A stretch of DNA of 64,000 nt from Cryptomeria japonica (Eukaryota; Streptophyta; Pinopsida; Cupressales; Cupressaceae), in NCBI RefSeq assembly GCF_030272615.1, contig NC_081414.1, positions 664,452,438 through 664,516,437 of the forward strand. The letters run 5' to 3'. The notes below the pieces were generated by a model. It ran no database searches and was not told the origin of the DNA. It was given only the letters and a program-made list of their open reading frames with translations. A program made the position numbers and the translations under genes. Shown in pieces: positions 44,987-55,599 of the stretch. How positions within the stretch are numbered: the stretch's first letter is position 1; each line of letters starts with the position of its first letter.

Positions 44987-45337
44987 GAAGGCACAATATG
45001 AAATGGAGGGCTAAGATTGAGAGGTGTAAAAGGAGGTCGGCTATGATTAGAGGGTAGGTAGAAAAAATAAGAAAATAATGAAAGGGGTACGCAGAGTATG
45101 AATTAAGAGATGAATGACATGTGTCATGGGTAGAAAAAGGTTAATGAATTAATTAAATAAATAAAGATTGATTTAATTAATAGAGGAAGTGGGATAATTA
45201 AATAAATAAGATATTTATTTAATTTAGGAAAAGGATAATTTAAATAAATAAATGTATTTATTTAAATGAGAAATAAGGCTAGAAGAGGATAAATGAATTA
45301 ATTAAATAAATAAAGATTTATTTAATTAATAGAAGAA

Positions 45338-45455
45338 TTAGACTTAGATAAATAAAATATTTATTTAATTAGACTGGACAATTTTAGGTGTCTACATTTT
45401 AATTAAATAAATAAAATATTTATTTAATTAGACTGGACAATTTTAGGTGTCTACA
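45338..45455 (-). repeat. 59-bp tandem duplication of the element D LTR end
   Basis: TTTAGGTGTCTACATTTT occurs twice, with TCTACA at 45391-45396 and 45450-45455. The two copies, including AATAAAATATTTATTTAATT, are nearly identical. Confidence 0.85.
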
Positions 45456-45502
45456 TTTTGCCCCTCTTTGAGACAATCCAGCTTGTCGCATTGTTTCAAA
45501 GA
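45456..45502 (-). promoter_or_regulatory. Element D polypurine tract and overlapping hairpin
   Basis: TTTTGCCCCTCTTTGA on the plus strand is identical to element B. TCTTTGAGACAAT (45465-45477) and ATTGTTTCAAAGA (45490-45502) form a 13-bp stem with one G-T pair around a 12-base loop. Confidence 0.75.
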
Positions 45503-45547
45503 AGATAATATGAACTGATACAAAGTTGCCCCAAGATGGGAATGATA

Positions 45548-45566
45548 TGCCCCCTCGAGAGATTGG
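45548..45566. promoter_or_regulatory. Conserved CCCCCT-box, copy D
   Basis: TGCCCCCTCGAGAGATTGG, identical to the E copy in the first 18 bases. See the B copy. Confidence 0.35.
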
Positions 45567-45697
45567 ATGAAAAAATGTCTAGAAAGATCGCAGACAATAT
45601 CTCGAGAAGAAAGAATGGCTAGAATGGACTAACCAGAGAAAGTGACTGAGTCACAGGATAATGAAGACTGAATCAGGAAACGAGGGCTAGGGTAGGC

Positions 45698-45706
45698 TAT
45701 AAAATA
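45698..45706 (+). promoter_or_regulatory. TATA box of element D antisense PMD gene
   Basis: GGCTATAAAATAGACC, a near-perfect plant TATA box, 97 nt before the exon 1 ATG. Confidence 0.65.
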
Positions 45707-45860
45707 GACCATGAGGGGAAAACATCCTCATTGTCATCTACACCTTCAAGAGATCAGAGTGCAGAGCGAGATAGAGCAGCAGTAGTCAGCAGTGATGGCA
45801 ATGATTCATAGATTCGACCGCGTTCGCCGATTCCAGAGGCCAGCAGATGGAGGAGAGCCA

Positions 45861-46647
45861 GTAAGTACCACAAAATCTGCTTGTACTTTGTTGCATTTAT
45901 TGTTGTCATTAATGCATGCTAGATAGGGTAATAAATGCGCTCTAGGATAGGGTCCAAAAAATGTCAAAAATGTCCAAGTGCATCTGCGTTGGTGCCAGGC
46001 ATGTCTATGCTTGCTAGGCACGTCTGCGTTGGTGCCAGGTGCGTCTATGTATGGAAAAGCGTCTGTGCAGAATGCGGTCACGTTTGTGTCATGCAGGCAC
46101 ATTTGTAAAATTCAAGAACGTCTGTGTAAGGTAGGCATGTCTGTGCAGAGCATAGGCACGTCTATGTTTTTTAGGCACGTCTATGTTTTTCAGGCGCATC
46201 TATGTAGTCTATAAGCGCGTTTATGTCATGAAAGTGCGTTTGTGTCTAAAAATGAATTTGTGTCTTCTAGGTCAAATCGACAGTTCTGTGATGAACATAC
46301 GCTATCGATTGGATAAGTTGCTAAGAGGATACACTCAAGAAGGTCCTCTAGAGAAGACTAGGATAGGTCGAGGCACTTTGTGATGAACAGGGAGTACCTA
46401 ATGTGAGCAGCACTTTGTGATGAACAGGGAGTGCAAATGTGAGCAGCATTTTGTGATGAATAGGGAGTGCAAAACATGTAGTACTTTGTGATGAATAGGG
46501 AGTACCACTAGGATAAAAAGCAACACTTTGTGATGAACAGTGAGTGTCACTAGGATAGAGTACCATATGTATGTAGATAAAAAGTAGCATTTTGTGATGA
46601 ACAGTGAATGCCACTATGACTGACATGATTGATTTGATTGACTGCAG
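45861..46647 (+). other. Intron of element D PMD gene
   Basis: 787 bp, GTAAGT donor and GACTGCAG acceptor, phase 0. It contains two short-repeat arrays: CGTCTRYGT-type words (45975-46265) and CACTTTGTGATGAACAGGGA units (46372-46620). Confidence 0.65.
46372..46620 (+). repeat. Repeat array in element D PMD intron
   Basis: About seven copies of CACTTTGTGATGAACAGGGA followed by GTACC or GTGCA, spaced 33-65 bp. It ends just before the splice acceptor. Confidence 0.75.
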
Positions 46648-48559
46648 GAGTATCTGCCTATGCTAGAGTCACGGGAGAGATTCCCATCAACTCAAAGGTT
46701 GTGACCTGAGTTGACATTCGAGGATCAAACTGCGATTGAGGCTATGGGATTGAGACATATTCTGTATGTGCCTGAGTTTCGAGCGAACATGGGATTGCTG
46801 ACTGCACTAGCGGAGAGATGGCACTCTGAGACTTGCACATTCCATTTGTCGATGGGTGAGATGACAATCACCTTGGAGGATGTATACAGGATTCTATGGA
46901 TACCGATCAATGGGAAGCTAATTTCGTATGATCAAGATGGAGATAGGGATGCCCTGAGACAAGTGTTCCAGGATCCAGCATTGGAGATGAAGGCTGGACA
47001 TGTTGCTTGGGATACCATGGCAGCAATAGGGTTAGCGCTACTAGTGGTACTTGGAGGAGTGATTAGTGGGTTCTTATGTTCAGACAGAGCGACACGAGGG
47101 TTGGCAGTGGGCTGGGGAGGTGCACTGGAGACGCTAGTTACTCAGCACACCAGATATGCTTGGGGATCGTGTGTGCTGGCACATTTATATTATGAGCTGC
47201 ATCAGTTTGTGTACCACAGATCAGTGGGATTGGGCTACAGAGTGACATTGCTACAGGTGTGGGCATATGAGCATCTGCCAGTGACACGACTGATACACTT
47301 CAGGGGTAGGGGCCATGGATGTATTTTTGTGCATTTGTACGATATGATCACCTCAAAACCATGGATTGGTAGGTTGGAGTACTAGCGGCGGGCTATTGAT
47401 GATATTGATACGGTGATATGGAGGCCATACCTGAGATGTGAGTAGTGGGAGGATGATGTAGTAGAGCTACCCTACACCTTCTAGAGAAGGTATCTGATTG
47501 GGCGGACACCCTATGTACTGGAGAGGCAGCTGGTTGATAGGGTGGGCAGGTAGTTTGGCAGGATCCAGTGGATGCCATGGGGTTCTGGTATGTATGTGCA
47601 GACGGTCAGGGATTAGGCGCACTTTGGTCTGTTACTATCATATGATCAGGCTGTTACACAACTAGTGGAGATGATGCCCTTACCCTGGGATATGTGGCCA
47701 GAGATCAAGGATGCTGGCATGGATGCAGAGTACATAGCATATTGGGCTGAGCATCCATTCTCACGCCTGACAGATCTAGGAGAGCCGCTAGATGGAGATG
47801 GTGGTGGGGATGGTGATGATGATGGAGATGATGGGGGTAGAGGCCGACAGAGGAGGTGGCATGTAGTTGGAGAGAGGAGGGTGGCACCATGGAGGGAAGG
47901 TGGAGAGGATAGACATGCTCAAATTGTGACGGGTCACGGTGGATTGCTGCTACAGGTGCCAGCAGCACAAGGTCCCAGACAGGTGCAGGGATAGGGATAG
48001 AGGTAGGTATAGGTACATCACCAGTATAGGCATAGGAACAGGGATAGGCACAAGCACCCATACAAGGAGAGCCATAGGCAGAGGCACAGGGGGCCAAGGC
48101 GGAGGAGGATGAGCTGGTTGAGCTGAGGGAGATCTGCCAGGGACAGGCAGATGAGATCTAGGAGCTGGAGAGGGAGAGGGATCGACTGAGGAGACAACTT
48201 AGAGATACTGAGCGGGAGTGGGACCAGGCCTTTCAACACTACACAGAGGCTGAGACAGCACTGAGGGCTGGGAGGCAGGCAGCAGAGGACATAGGGGCTG
48301 GATATGCCCTGTGCTATGGGCAGGAGAGGAGATAGTCTATTGGTGGGATCTATATTATGGTATAGTGCCACCAGATCAGCAGGCGAGGAGCTTTCACAGA
48401 CCATCACAGACAACAATAACTATGGGAGGGAGCCAGAGGAGATAGGCATCCAACGGTGGGGTTATGGGTCCTCCACCACCACCAGATAGGGGGGACAGGA
48501 GGGATGATCCTGGGGCAGGTCCTTCCAGGGCTCATATTCTGTCAACTAGGTGGCTTTGA

Positions 48560-50279
48560 GGGAGGGAGTTCATCATAGCCATAGAGGGCTCCCTATGTAT
48601 AGTATTGTACCATTTTGTATTATGATGTAGACACCTGCGGGTGATTGTAGTCATATGATTTTGACATCATTGTATCATGACACTTATGATTATATATATG
48701 AGATGATTCATCTTTGCAGCACCTATATGCATGTGTACCTATGTGATGAGATGTTCTTATGTGATTCTTATGATATGGATGCAAATATGTACATGATGGA
48801 ATGCAATATTTTTGTTCTTTTATGTTTTTAATATGTTATGTCAATGCAAATGTGAATGTATGAAGTGCAGATGAATATTATAATGCAAATGATTATTTAC
48901 ATGATGAGAATGTAAAATGTGCTAACATGTGTTGTGTGCAGGATATGGTGCAATTGTGATATCTATATGTATGTATGAAATGCTTAATATGTGGTAATGC
49001 AGGTGCAACTACAGGAAATGCAAATATTTTTGGCATGTCATTGTACTCAGTCATGTGATAGAGGGGTAAACGGACTCAAGAAGGATGATGGAAGTCAATC
49101 AAGAAATGGGGATGGAAGATAGAAGATATGAAAGTGAAAAGAGCTTCTCGTGTGTTATCATCATTGAGCTTTATTATGGCAAGTAGGTTATGACAATCGA
49201 GGCATATGTTCGACTCAGAAAGTCATTGTACCCATTTGCATGGAGATAAGATAGTCACAAACAAGGAATGCCCCAATTCACACTAGACTCTCAGTGTCCT
49301 CATATCCTTGAACAAGTCATAGCATTACTAGGAGACAATCCATAGACAACAAAAGAAAAATGGGTGACGATACCCCATCCTCGTCTTTCTAGTCAAAGAC
49401 ATCCTAGAGATAAAATCTCTAGTCAGAGACATCCTGGAAAAGCTAAAAGACATGTCTCCAAAAAGATAAAATCAAAAGAAAACCAAGACTCGACACCAAC
49501 ACTCACTGTAGTCCTCAAGTTTAGTGTCTCTTGTCACTTGTCTAAGTCTTATTTGATTATGGTCACAATTTTTACTTTCACAAAAAGGATAGATCGCACT
49601 GAACCATAATGTTGTCTAAGTCTATTGAAAGATTTGATTTGTTGAAGCCCATTGTTGCTGCTGTGTCTCATCTGAAACTGACTAAATCCATGCAAATGAT
49701 ACCGTATTGCAGAGAAGATGAAACTTTTTTGCGGATTGGTGATGCAGATGTTACTTTATTGTGGATTGTGCATGGATAGACTGAAGAAAAGTGGAAGAAA
49801 CTGTACTCCTCGAAACATGTGATGCTCTTAGTTCCACACCCATTATGAGATGTAGGATTTGCCTTAGCCACAGATAGGAGCTAATTTATTATGGATGGAA
49901 AGAGGGGAAAAAAGGGAGGTTTATTATGAATGGTGAACCAATCTTGGGTAGATCAATAAAAGCCATGATGGGAATGGGTAAGTTTATTATGAATGCATAG
50001 GTTGTGAGTGTGTGCTAAGTGAAAGGATGAAAGTGAATCCTAAACGAGGGAGGAGCAATGTCTTTACGCATGGCACTAGTGACCCATTTTTCACCATGGT
50101 ACTTTCTTAGGGCACCACCAAAGTGGTTTTCACTATTGGACGAAATTATTGCTCTTTACTTTTTTTGATTTTTCAATGTTTTTTGTGTCACAAGGTGCCT
50201 TTTTGCCAAGTTTTCACCAAGTAATAATTTTTTGTTTTATGATTTTTTTTGTATTTTTGAATTAGGATATTCTGAAGAG
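48560..50279. other. Element D convergent 3' region
   Basis: No gene. It contains AT-rich sequence with ATGCAAATG-type words, the third copy of the paired element (49198-49233), and GGTTTTCAC/GTTTTCACC motifs near 50070-50220. Confidence 0.55.
49198..49233. other. Conserved paired element, copy D (diverged)
   Basis: ATCGAGGCATATG corresponds to GTCGAGGTATGTG in A and B. The inner stem is GACT (49212-49215) with AGTC (49221-49224). The outer pairing is reduced to ATG/CAT and GG/CC. Confidence 0.35.
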
Positions 50280-51536
50280 CTATGTGTAAAACCTGTGAAG
50301 GTGCATGCTATTGATAGGATCCTCTAAAGGTTCACCCTCTGTGGTTGAGAGTTGATATGCACCAGATCCATATGCTGCTATAATGATGTAAGGACCAAGC
50401 CAGTTTGGTTTGAACTTGCCCTTCTTCTCTCTATCTTGCTGATTTTTGGGGTTTTCTCTGAGAACCAAATCACCTACCTCAAATGTGTGAGGCTTGACTT
50501 TGTGATTGTAGCTGTGACTCATTCGTTGTTGATAAGCCTTGAGATGGTTAAAAGTAGTTTGTCTTCGTTCATCCAATAGTTCAAGTTCTTGTAAGTGAGA
50601 GACCCTGTATTCTTCATCACTGATAATGTTTTGCAAAGAGACTCGTAAAGAGAGTAGCTCGACCTCAATAGGAAAGATAGCTTCAGCGTCGTAGACAAGT
50701 GAATAGGGTGTAGCTCCTGTAGGTGTGCGGACACTTGTGCGGTAGGCCCAAAGTGCGAGATTAAGTTGGATATGCCAATTACGGCCAGCATCGTCGATTG
50801 TCTTTTTTAAGATTTTAAGGATAGTTTTATTAGACGCCTCAGCTTGACCGTTACCTTGGGGGTAATATGGTGTGGAGAAATTATGGGTAATATGGAAATG
50901 GTCACAGAGTTCACGAACATCCTGATTTTTGAAGGGACACCCATTATCGGTGATAATGGAAATAGGAATACTGTATCGACAAATGATATAGTTGAGAATG
51001 AACGTAGCAATTTGTTTTCTAGTCACTTGCATGAGAGGCATAGCTTCAATCCATTTTTTGGAATACTCTGTGGTAGTGATAATGAATTTATGACCGTTGG
51101 AGGATGGAGGGTGAATCTTGCCTATGAGATCGAGTCCCCATTGACAAAAAGGCAAAGGAGTCGCAATTAGTTGAAGTTCTTGTGCTGGCACATGAATGAG
51201 GTCTCCATGAAGTTGACACTGCTTACATTTCTTGACAAACTGATATGAGTCTTTTTCCATATTGGGCCAGTAATATCCAATCCTAATGAGTTTCTTGGCT
51301 AAGGTAGGACCATTGGAATGTGGACCACATATCCCTTCATGTACTTCACGTAACACAATCTGAGCTTCGTCGCTTTCTAAAAATCTAATAAGAGTGCCAT
51401 CTAGACCTCGATGGTATAGGACATTGGCTAAAATGTCGTATCGAGAAGATTGATGAATGAAAGTGCAATGTTGGTTATTGGATAGATTAGGAGGAAGGGT
51501 ATTATCATGAAGGTATGTGAAAATGGAACCATATAA
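50280..51536 (-). pseudogene. Element D integrase (domain uninterrupted)
   Basis: The frame is open from the stop at 51537 to the TAG at 50280. The zinc finger (REVHEGICGPHSNG, CKQCQLHG), catalytic core (QWGLDLIGKI, ITDNGCPF, QGNGQAEASNK) and C-terminal part (FEVGDLVLRENPKNQ, GSGAYQLSTTEGEP) are all present. This is the only complete integrase domain in the window. It is still part of a dead polyprotein because of upstream stops. Confidence 0.88.
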
Positions 51537-52060
51537 CTAGGACTCAGGACCAATGACACATATCATCTTAGTAGGAGTGATTTCATATGAGGGAACCAAA
51601 AGGTTATCCACCAAGAACTCATAACAGGTCTCATTTGGAGGTAGATCAATCAGTGAAGCAATTGTAGCCATGGCATCTGCAGCTCGATTCTGCTCTCTTG
51701 GTATCTGCTTAAAGTCTATCTTTGTGAAATGTTGTTTTAGGTCATCTACCATTCTTTTGTAAGGCATTAATTTCTCATCCTTTGTTTGGTAATCATCAGT
51801 TGCTTGACGGATTACAAGTTGAGAGTCCCCAAAAACACAAAGTTCCTGGATCTTCCACTGAACTGCAATCCGTAATCCTGTTGTCAATGCCTCATATTCT
51901 GCTATGTTATTAGTGCAAGGAAATGATAATCGATATGATTTTGGTATAGAATCCCCTTGAGGAGTTATAAAGAGGATGCCAGCTCTTGCCCCATGCTATG
52001 TGTATGAGCTGTCAAAGTATAATTGCCATGGTTTTGCATGTGACACTATTAAAGTGGATT
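51537..52060 (-). pseudogene. Element D archaeal-type RNase H
   Basis: Visible blocks are LYFDSSYT (FDGS in others, so Gly changed to Ser), NNIAEYEALTTG, FGDSQLVIRQA and RAADAMATIAS. TAG stops at 51996 and 51537 flank the core. Confidence 0.82.
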
Positions 52061-52520
52061 CATTTGGAAATTCTAAAATTAGAGGAACATCATCTATCAT
52101 GGGAGCATCTGCTAATTGATTTGTGATGGCTTGTCCTTTTATTTCTTTTCTGTCCACATACTCGATGTCGAATTCACTCAGGAGCATCACCCATTTGGCT
52201 AGTCACCCAATAAGTGTTGCTTTATTGAGAAGGTATTTCAACGAATCAATCCTTGCAACCAACTTAGTCTTATGAGTTAGCATGTAATGTCATAATTTCT
52301 GTGAAGCAAAGACCACAGTGAGACATGTGCGCTCAATTGGTGTGTAGTTTAGCTCATATCCCACCAATGTGCGACTGATGTAATTTACTGCCTTTTCTTT
52401 GCCTTCAGTAACCTGTTGTGCTAAGAGTGCCCCTAGTGCTATTGAAGTAGCTGATATGTATAGTAGTAGAGGCTGATCTAGAGTTGGTGGCATCAAAACT
52501 AGTGATTCAGAAGATAAGCT
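52061..52520 (-). pseudogene. Element D first RNase H, degenerate
   Basis: LLLYISATSIALGALLAQ lacks the catalytic Asp. Followed by NYISRTLVGYELNYTPIERT and EFDIEYVDRKEIKGQ. Stops occur near 52200 and 52290. Confidence 0.8.
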
Positions 52521-53440
52521 TTGAGTATCTGGAAAGCTTGTTGACAGTTATCATCCCATTTGAATTTGATGTTTTTATGTAGCAGGTGCTAAAAAGGATT
52601 ACACTTATCTACATGTTGTGCTATGAATCTTCGTATGGACTAGAGTCTCCTTGCAAAGATCAAAGTTGACTTATATTTCTTGGTGGCTGCATCTCTAGGA
52701 TAGCCTTAACTTTTGCTGGATCGACTTCAATTCCTCTTTTTGATATAATGAATCCCAGGAGCTTCCTGGAGGTTACTCCAAAGACACATTTCTTGGGGTT
52801 TAATCCTACTTTATATTTTTCCAATCGATCAAAGATGACTGAAAGTATGTCCAAATGTGTGTCTCTATCTATTGATTTGCCCAAGAGGTTATCAACATAA
52901 TCTTCCACATTAACGTGCATGAGGTCATGAAAGATAGTAGTCATGGCTCTTTGATATGTAGCGCCTACATTTTTTAGCCCGAAGGGCATGACATTCCAGC
53001 AGAAGGTTCCCCAAGGACAAGTAAATGTCATTTTGTGTTGATCCTTAGATGCGATCTTTATTTGATTATAACCAGAGAATCCATCCATCAAAGATAACAT
53101 CGCATGACCTACTATGAGATCAACAATCAAGTCAATATTTGGTAATGGAAAATCATCCTTAGGACAAGCTTTGTTGATGTCTCTGAAATCTGTACATATT
53201 CTGATACTCCGATTTGGTTTACTGACAGGCACTAAGTTGGAGATCCATTCGGGATAATCAATTGGGCGTATGAATCCGACATCCACTAATTTCTCAAGTT
53301 CTGCTTTGACTTGTAATGCCACTTGTGGATGCATCTTTCTTAATTTCTGTTTCACTGGTTTTGCCCCCGATTCAACTGTCAAATGATGCATTACCAAATC
53401 CGGATCCAATCCAGGCATATCAACATATGACCATGCAAAG
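52521..53440 (-). pseudogene. Element D reverse transcriptase with mutated active site
   Basis: Open for 252 codons (53418-52660) with MPGLDPDLVMHHL, NKACPKDDFPLPNIDL, LMDGFSGYNQIKI and MPFGLKNVGATYQRAM. The catalytic motif reads YVDN instead of YVDD (GAC to AAC near 52899), so the enzyme would be inactive. A frameshift between 52500 and 52660 separates it from RNase H. Confidence 0.88.
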
Positions 53441-54072
53441 TTGATTTGTCATTCTTTGAAGAAACTTATGAATTTTGACCTTTCTGACTCCGTCAAAGAT
53501 TGGGCCAGGAATATGTTGTGTGGAACCTCTTCTATACCAATATTTGTTTTGATAGTCCCTTCTACCAACATGGATGACTTTTCCTCATATGATGTTGGGA
53601 GAATGTCGAGCCTTCCATCTTCGGGTGCATCAGAGAAGTTTTCGCCCTCAGATACGTCTTTTTTTTTTTACTTTTTTGGGATCAGACAGTGCCACAGTGT
53701 GGTTTTCACCATAAGACCCTTGGTTTGTTTTTATTTTTATATTTTTGCGACTAGAAGGCCCAACACCCTCACTGAAATATGCCACGCTATTGAGTTCTAT
53801 AGTGTATCCCACTTTATGATCCCCAGGGGGAAGATCATCTTGTATGCCAAGATAGTCAATAAAAGATTCACCATTTTGGAATGTGTCAAGCTGTGTAGGT
53901 CCTTCATGATCCTAGTCAATGAGTTGGTGATGAATGAGGGGAAGGCCTTTAATGTCTTTGAAGTTAGTGGGGCTAAGAATGAAGATGTAGTTATATTCAG
54001 GTATGTCGAGGTAATTATTGAGGTCATCATCGACACTCTCCTGATCAGTCTCGATCGTGAATGAATCCACAT
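53441..54072 (-). pseudogene. Element D protease-RT linker, truncated
   Basis: It retains FQNGESFIDYLGIQDDLPPG and GENFSDAPEDGRLDIL, matching the B linker. An A run near 53650-53660 probably shifts the frame. Homology to element B ends near 54072; G-patch, protease, gag, leader and 5' LTR are absent. The next sequence is U3 of element E. Confidence 0.6.
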
Positions 54073-54084
54073 GATGGATGAGTT

Positions 54085-54434
54085 GGCAAAAGAAAGATGA
54101 AGTGGAGATGGAAGGATGAGTTGGAAAAAAGGTTTAAATAATTTAAGAAATTATTTAATATTTGAGACTATAGGATAGATTGATAACCATTAAATATTAG
54201 ATATTTAATTGATTGATTAGAGGAATAATTAAATATTAGATATTTAATTAATTTTTGAAAAAAAAGGATAAATGAATTAACCAATAAAATGTTTCAATTA
54301 AATTAATTAATAGAAGGACATAAAATGAATTAAATTAATTATTTTTTTCAAATTAATTATTTAATAGAAGAATAATTACTAAATAAATATAAAATATTTA
54401 TTTAATCACTCATAGCCATTTTTATGTGTATATA
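54085..54434 (-). repeat. Element E 3' LTR, U3 remnant
   Basis: AT-rich with palindromic TTAAATATTAGATATTTAA words. It ends TTTTATGTGTATATA, a decayed form of TTTTAGGTGTCTACA, followed by the same polypurine tract as B and D. Only about 350 bp remain. Confidence 0.6.
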
Positions 54435-54480
54435 TTTTGCCCCTCTTTGAAATGATGTCGAGACAACATTGTTTCAAAGA
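54435..54480 (-). promoter_or_regulatory. Element E polypurine tract and overlapping hairpin
   Basis: TTTTGCCCCTCTTTGA, identical to B and D. TCTTTGAAA (54444-54452) pairs with TTTCAAAGA (54472-54480). The loop sequence is different. Confidence 0.7.
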
Positions 54481-54529
54481 TTAAATCAAGTCTCGAGTGT
54501 GCCTGATGGAGATAAAAATCTTGATTGTG

Positions 54530-54547
54530 TGCCCCCTCGAGAGATTG
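54530..54547. promoter_or_regulatory. Conserved CCCCCT-box, copy E
   Basis: TGCCCCCTCGAGAGATTG. See the B and D copies. Confidence 0.35.
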
Positions 54548-54683
54548 ATCATGAGTTTGTTGAAAAAATTGGATAGGCGATTGATCTCATGATAATTGAA
54601 AAGATCCTTGAATTAAGTTCATTTATGAAAAATAAATAAAATTACCCCATTTAAAAGCATTAATTACCCTCCCCAATGGTAAA

Positions 54684-54690
54684 TATAAAA
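54684..54690 (+). promoter_or_regulatory. TATA box of element E antisense PMD gene
   Basis: GTAAATATAAAATTAACC, 83 nt before the exon 1 ATG. Confidence 0.45.
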
Positions 54691-54841
54691 TTAACCAAAG
54701 TTAATTTTAATCTCATTTGCATCCTTGTCAGCCTGTGAAGAAAATTGTCTTTGTTGAGGTGGCAAAATGGTTATCCTATTCGAGAACCATCGATTTGAGC
54801 GTGTTTGACGATATCAGCAACCTCTTGACTATGGTTATCTG

Positions 54842-55599
54842 GTATGTACCTTATCCTAAGATTTTTTGCAACTTGCCATACAATTTTCCTTGTTTTTTGA
54901 CACGTGTGAGGCTATTTTGGATTTTATTCGATTTTCATCTTTATGATTTAACGCTTTTGTTTGTTATTTTAGCACATTTGTATTGGATGTTAACGCTTTT
55001 GATAGTTTTAGCATATTTGGCTATTTTGTTCACGCCTTTATGATGTATGTTAGTGCTTTTGTTATGTCAATGCTTATGCTTTGAGTGTTTGTGCATATGT
55101 TAAAAAAGGGTAGCGCATATGACTATTTCACGCTTTTGTTCCAAGGGTTAGCGCTTTTGTGAAAACATTTCATGCATATGTGTGTTTCAGTGCTTTTGTT
55201 AAAAAGATTAGCGCTTTTGTTTCATATGAATTTGTTTGATGTTGTTCATGTTAAAATTCATTTTGAGGATGTGATTGATGTATTTTGATGTGCAATTGTG
55301 ATTGATAGGCATTCGATTGATGTCGTGATTGATAGAGATTTGATAATGTTGATTGATAGGATAAATGATTGATTGATTTGATTTGATCTATAGATTGATA
55401 GATTAGCTCTAAGAAATTGATTCAGTTTCTGATGAAGAGCATAATAGAGTTTGATTGAACTCATTGATTGATAGAAATCCATGATTGATAGGTGTACATT
55501 GATTTGATAGCTTGATTTTCTTCATTTGAAAAGATGTACCAATTGTTGATGTGATAGATGAGTGATGATTGATATAGGTCAAATTCTCTAGTTAAACAG
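54842..55599 (+). other. Intron of element E PMD gene
   Basis: 758 bp, GTATGT donor and TTAAACAG acceptor, phase 0. It contains an array of TTAGCGCTTTTGTT-type words at about 54945-55235. Confidence 0.55.
54945..55235 (+). repeat. Short repeat array in element E PMD intron
   Basis: About ten words of the form (T)TAGCGCTTTTGTT or ACGCTTTTG, irregularly spaced. Similar GCGC-plus-TTTGT words occur in the D and B introns. Confidence 0.65.

Larger units (their letters stand above)
44660..45455 (-). repeat. Element D 3' LTR
   Basis: The right end is TTTTAGGTGTCTACA joined to the polypurine tract. A TATA box (minus, 44980-44986, CTTCTATATAAGGAG) lies about 470 bp in. The region 45120-45450 is AT-rich with repeated AATTAAATAAATAAA palindromic words. 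The left limit is not clear, and no partner LTR exists to the right because element D is truncated. Confidence 0.65.
45795..48559 (+). pseudogene. Element D antisense PMD-type gene (two exons: 45795-45860, 46648-48559)
   Basis: Exon 1 is an intact 22 codons (MAMIHRFDRVRRFQRPADGG, then EP) ending at GTAAGT. Exon 2 begins EYLPMLESRERFPS in phase 0. Its PMD core (46700-47560) is open for 675 bp and carries LLTALAERWHSETCTFHLSM, GEMTITLEDVYRILWIPING and YAWGSCVLAHLYYELHQFVY. A Gly/Asp linker (47770-47860), a Pro/Gln/Ala-rich part, a coiled coil (48100-48260) and a GVMGPPPPPDRGDRR tail follow. Stops are nearly all TAG at Gln positions, plus one TGA. At least one frameshift lies between 47860 and 48100. 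This is the best-preserved core in the window. Confidence 0.78.

Noticed and set aside
45975-46265. Possible CRISPR-like or regularly spaced array
   Set aside because: Repeats are short, irregular and diverged, lie inside an intron of a plant retroelement gene, and have no spacer structure.
47386-47994. TAG reassigned as a Gln codon (alternative genetic code)
   Set aside because: CAG codons remain common in the same frames, TAG also appears at Trp and Glu positions, and TGA stops occur. Deamination of methylated CAG explains it better.
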